Below are positions 3,746 through 5,608 of a stretch of DNA of 5,608 bases, piece after piece. The stretch lies in contig JAOQAL010000385.1 of NCBI GenBank assembly GCA_025963615.1, positions 1-5,608 of the forward strand, in the 5' to 3' direction. Every line of letters starts with the position of its first letter. Positions within the stretch are counted from its first letter, which is position 1. The DNA comes from Chitinophagaceae bacterium (GTDB lineage: Bacteria > Bacteroidota > Bacteroidia > Chitinophagales > Chitinophagaceae). Below the pieces are notes generated by a model. That model made no database searches. It had not been told where the DNA came from and saw nothing but the letters and a program-made list of their open reading frames with translations. Made by a program: the position numbers and the translations under genes.

Positions 3746-5608
3746 ACTTGATTTACGGTTACTTTATCTTTCATCATTTGCCGTATAGCATCTGTAATGG
3801 CAGGGGTATCATAACCGCATTCACGCTGCAGTTCTTTAGGAGTGCCGTGTTCCACGATGCGATCCGGTATACCGAGTATTTTTATTTCATTTTTATAATT
3901 GTATTTCGCCATAAATTCAAGAATGGCGCTTCCAAAGCCACCCTCAACGGTTCCATCTTCTACCGTCAATAATTTTTCATATTTGCGGCAGGCTTCATGC
4001 AGTAAATCTTCATCCAGGGGTTTGGCGAAACGCATATCATAGTGCGCGGGAGTTAAACCATCCGTCTTTACATCGCGGATAGCCGCCGCCGCAAAGTTGC
4101 CGGGATGGCCCAATGAAAGAATGGCGATATCGGTTCCATCTTTTATTTTACGTCCTTTCCCGATTTTAATTTCTTTCATTTCCGTTTTCCATTCAGGCAT
4201 CACACCTTCGCCTCTCGGATAGCGGATAACAAAAGGCTTATCCGTTGAATCCAGTTGCGCAGTGAACATCAGGTTTCTTAATTCACTTTCATTCATGGGG
4301 GCACTGATAATCATATCCGGGACGCAACGCATATAAGCGATATCGTAAGCGCCATGATGCGTAGGGCCATCTTCTCCCACGAGTCCGGCACGATCCAGGC
4401 AAAAAATAACAGGTAATTTCTGGATAGCTACGTCATGCACTACCTGGTCGTATGCACGTTGCATAAAAGAAGAATATATGTTGCAAAACACTTTCATGCC
4501 TTGTGTAGCCATGCCTGCGCTTAACGTGACGGCATGTTGTTCACAGATACCCACATCGAATGCCCGGTCAGGCATTTTGTCCATCATAAATTTTAACGAG
4601 GACCCGGAAGGCATTGCAGGAGTAATACCAACTATCTTTTTGTTTTTTTCTGCCAGCTCGATAATCGTATATCCAAATACATCCTGGTATTTGGGAGGTT
4701 GTGGGAGTTCGTATTTCTTTTTCACTATTTCGCCGGTCACTTTATCAAAAAGACCGGGTGCATGCCATTTTGTTTGATCCTTTTCAGCCAGGGTATATCC
4801 TTTTCCTTTGGTGGTGATGATATGTAACAATTTAGGCCCGGGAATTTTGCGGAGGTCTTTAAGCGTTTCTGTAAGTTTGGCGATATTATGGCCATCAATG
4901 GGGCCAAAATAACGGAGCTTCAATGATTCGAATAAGTTGGCGCTGCTGCTCACCATCCCCTTCATTCCCTCTGTCAGCTTATGCACCATGGCTCTTGAAA
5001 AATTCTTTCCTACGGGTAGTTTACCAAGAAGTTTCCAAACATCATCTTTTACTTTGTTATAGGTAGGGGATGTTGTAATATCGGTCAGATATTCTTTCAA
5101 GGCGCCCACATTAGGGTCAATGCTCATGCAGTTATCGTTCAAAACGATCAGCACATCACTGTCTGCTACACCGGCATGGTTCATAGCTTCAAAAGCCTGC
5201 CCGGCTGTCATCGCGCCATCACCAATTACGGCTACCGTTTTTCTGTCCGTCTCACCTTTGTATTTTGCCGCCATCGCCATACCTAATGCTGCAGAAATAG
5301 AGGTGGAGGAATGACCTACGCCAAAAGTATCATATTCACTCTCACTTCGTTTAGGAAACCCGCTCAACCCTTTATACTTTCTGTTGGTACTGAAATTATC
5401 ACGGCGGCCGGTCAGGATTTTGTGGCCGTAAGCCTGGTGGCCCACATCCCATACTAATTGATCGTATGGCGTGTTGTAGATATAATGCAGGGCAACAGTA
5501 AGTTCCACTACCCCAAGACTAGCGCCGAAATGTCCACCATGGATGCTAACCACATCAATAATATATTGCCTCAGCTCATCACAAACCTGGTGCAACTTTT
5601 CACGGGGT
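3736..5608 (-). CDS. dxs: 1-deoxy-D-xylulose-5-phosphate synthase, N-terminus beyond the window
   Basis: DXS condenses pyruvate and glyceraldehyde 3-phosphate, using thiamine diphosphate, in the first step of the MEP isoprenoid pathway in the cytoplasm. Counting from the TTG codon at 5595-5593 as residue 1, the visible features are GGHFGASLG (20-28, catalytic-site His22), VGHQAYGHKILTGRR (51-65), the thiamine-diphosphate/Mg motif GDGAMT (125-130) with LNDN (152-155), the transketolase pyrimidine domain with VGICEQHAVT (348-357, catalytic Glu352), DRAGLVGEDGPTHHG (401-415), and the C-terminal domain with VEDGTVEGGFGSA (545-557). That TTG is not the start. The frame stays open to the window edge and reads P-R-E-K-L-H-Q-V-C-D-E-L-R, matching the interior of DXS N-termini, so roughly 15-25 residues are missing. 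It is otherwise intact with no frameshift. It lies upstream of the L,D-transpeptidase gene on the same strand. Confidence 0.97.
   Translation of the reverse strand, partial: PREKLHQVCDELRQYIIDVVSIHGGHFGASLGVVELTVALHYIYNTPYDQLVWDVGHQAYGHKILTGRRDNFSTNRKYKGLSGFPKRSESEYDTFGVGHSSTSISAALGMAMAAKYKGETDRKTVAVIGDGAMTAGQAFEAMNHAGVADSDVLIVLNDNCMSIDPNVGALKEYLTDITTSPTYNKVKDDVWKLLGKLPVGKNFSRAMVHKLTEGMKGMVSSSANLFESLKLRYFGPIDGHNIAKLTETLKDLRKIPGPKLLHIITTKGKGYTLAEKDQTKWHAPGLFDKVTGEIVKKKYELPQPPKYQDVFGYTIIELAEKNKKIVGITPAMPSGSSLKFMMDKMPDRAFDVGICEQHAVTLSAGMATQGMKVFCNIYSSFMQRAYDQVVHDVAIQKLPVIFCLDRAGLVGEDGPTHHGAYDIAYMRCVPDMIISAPMNESELRNLMFTAQLDSTDKPFVIRYPRGEGVMPEWKTEMKEIKIGKGRKIKDGTDIAILSLGHPGNFAAAAIRDVKTDGLTPAHYDMRFAKPLDEDLLHEACRKYEKLLTVEDGTVEGGFGSAILEFMAKYNYKNEIKILGIPDRIVEHGTPKELQRECGYDTPAITDAIRQMMKDKVTVNQVPG

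Noticed and set aside
3637..3972. A 111-codon plus-strand open frame
   Set aside because: It lies mostly antisense to the 3' end of dxs, has low-complexity Phe/Tyr/Ile-rich content and no recognisable motif. dxs is clearly the coding strand.
4478..4777. A 99-codon plus-strand open frame
   Set aside because: It is fully antisense to conserved DXS motifs, including the EQHAVT region, so it is a shadow frame.
5593..5595. TTG as the start of dxs
   Set aside because: The frame stays open upstream to the window edge and the residues before it (P-R-E-K) match the interior of DXS proteins, so the true start is outside the window.
1..5608. CRISPR array, insertion sequence, tRNA or rRNA, riboswitch, defence or toxin-antitoxin system
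   Set aside because: I saw no repeat-spacer pattern, transposase, terminal repeats, RNA gene fold or unexplained gene; every substantial coding frame has a recognisable family, though DUF3078 has no known role.

Overview
The window looks like an ordinary, AT-rich chromosomal segment of a Bacteroidota bacterium, most likely the Chitinophagaceae or close relatives. The clues are a DUF3078 outer-membrane protein, a YkuD_2-type L,D-transpeptidase, protein sequences of Bacteroidota type, starts without a good Shine-Dalgarno sequence behind A/T-rich leaders, and one match to the Bacteroidota -7 promoter element. The lineage is inferred from protein character and recall, not from a search.

Layout. 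On the plus strand: the last 33 codons of a PPK2-family polyphosphate kinase (1-102); mscL, a mechanosensitive channel (171-539); a DUF3078 outer-membrane barrel protein (602-1522) closed by a clear hairpin/T-tract terminator; scpA (1633-2427), which begins at a GTG directly behind that terminator and directly after an in-frame stop; and an OsmC-family peroxidase (2463-2873), 35 bases after scpA. A 111-base convergent spacer (2874-2984) holds a long imperfect hairpin with a competing alternative pairing. On the minus strand: a membrane-anchored, cysteine-rich L,D-transpeptidase-like protein (2985-3629) and, upstream of it, dxs (3736 to the window end), whose N-terminal codons lie beyond the edge. 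No stretch longer than 300 bases lacks a gene.

How the genes relate. Several products belong to the envelope or to stress physiology: osmotic release (MscL), an outer-membrane protein, organic peroxide removal (OsmC), peptidoglycan modification (L,D-transpeptidase), and the isoprenoid precursors from which the cell-wall lipid carrier is made (DXS). ScpA is the chromosome-condensation kleisin and looks unrelated. This grouping is a loose theme and the sequence does not prove an operon. I see no mobile element, CRISPR array, RNA gene or defence system, and nothing that clearly forms a new biological system. The points most worth a second look are the competing hairpins in the convergent spacer, the promoter/terminator overlap in front of scpA, the seven-cysteine transpeptidase, and altered charged residues in MscL.
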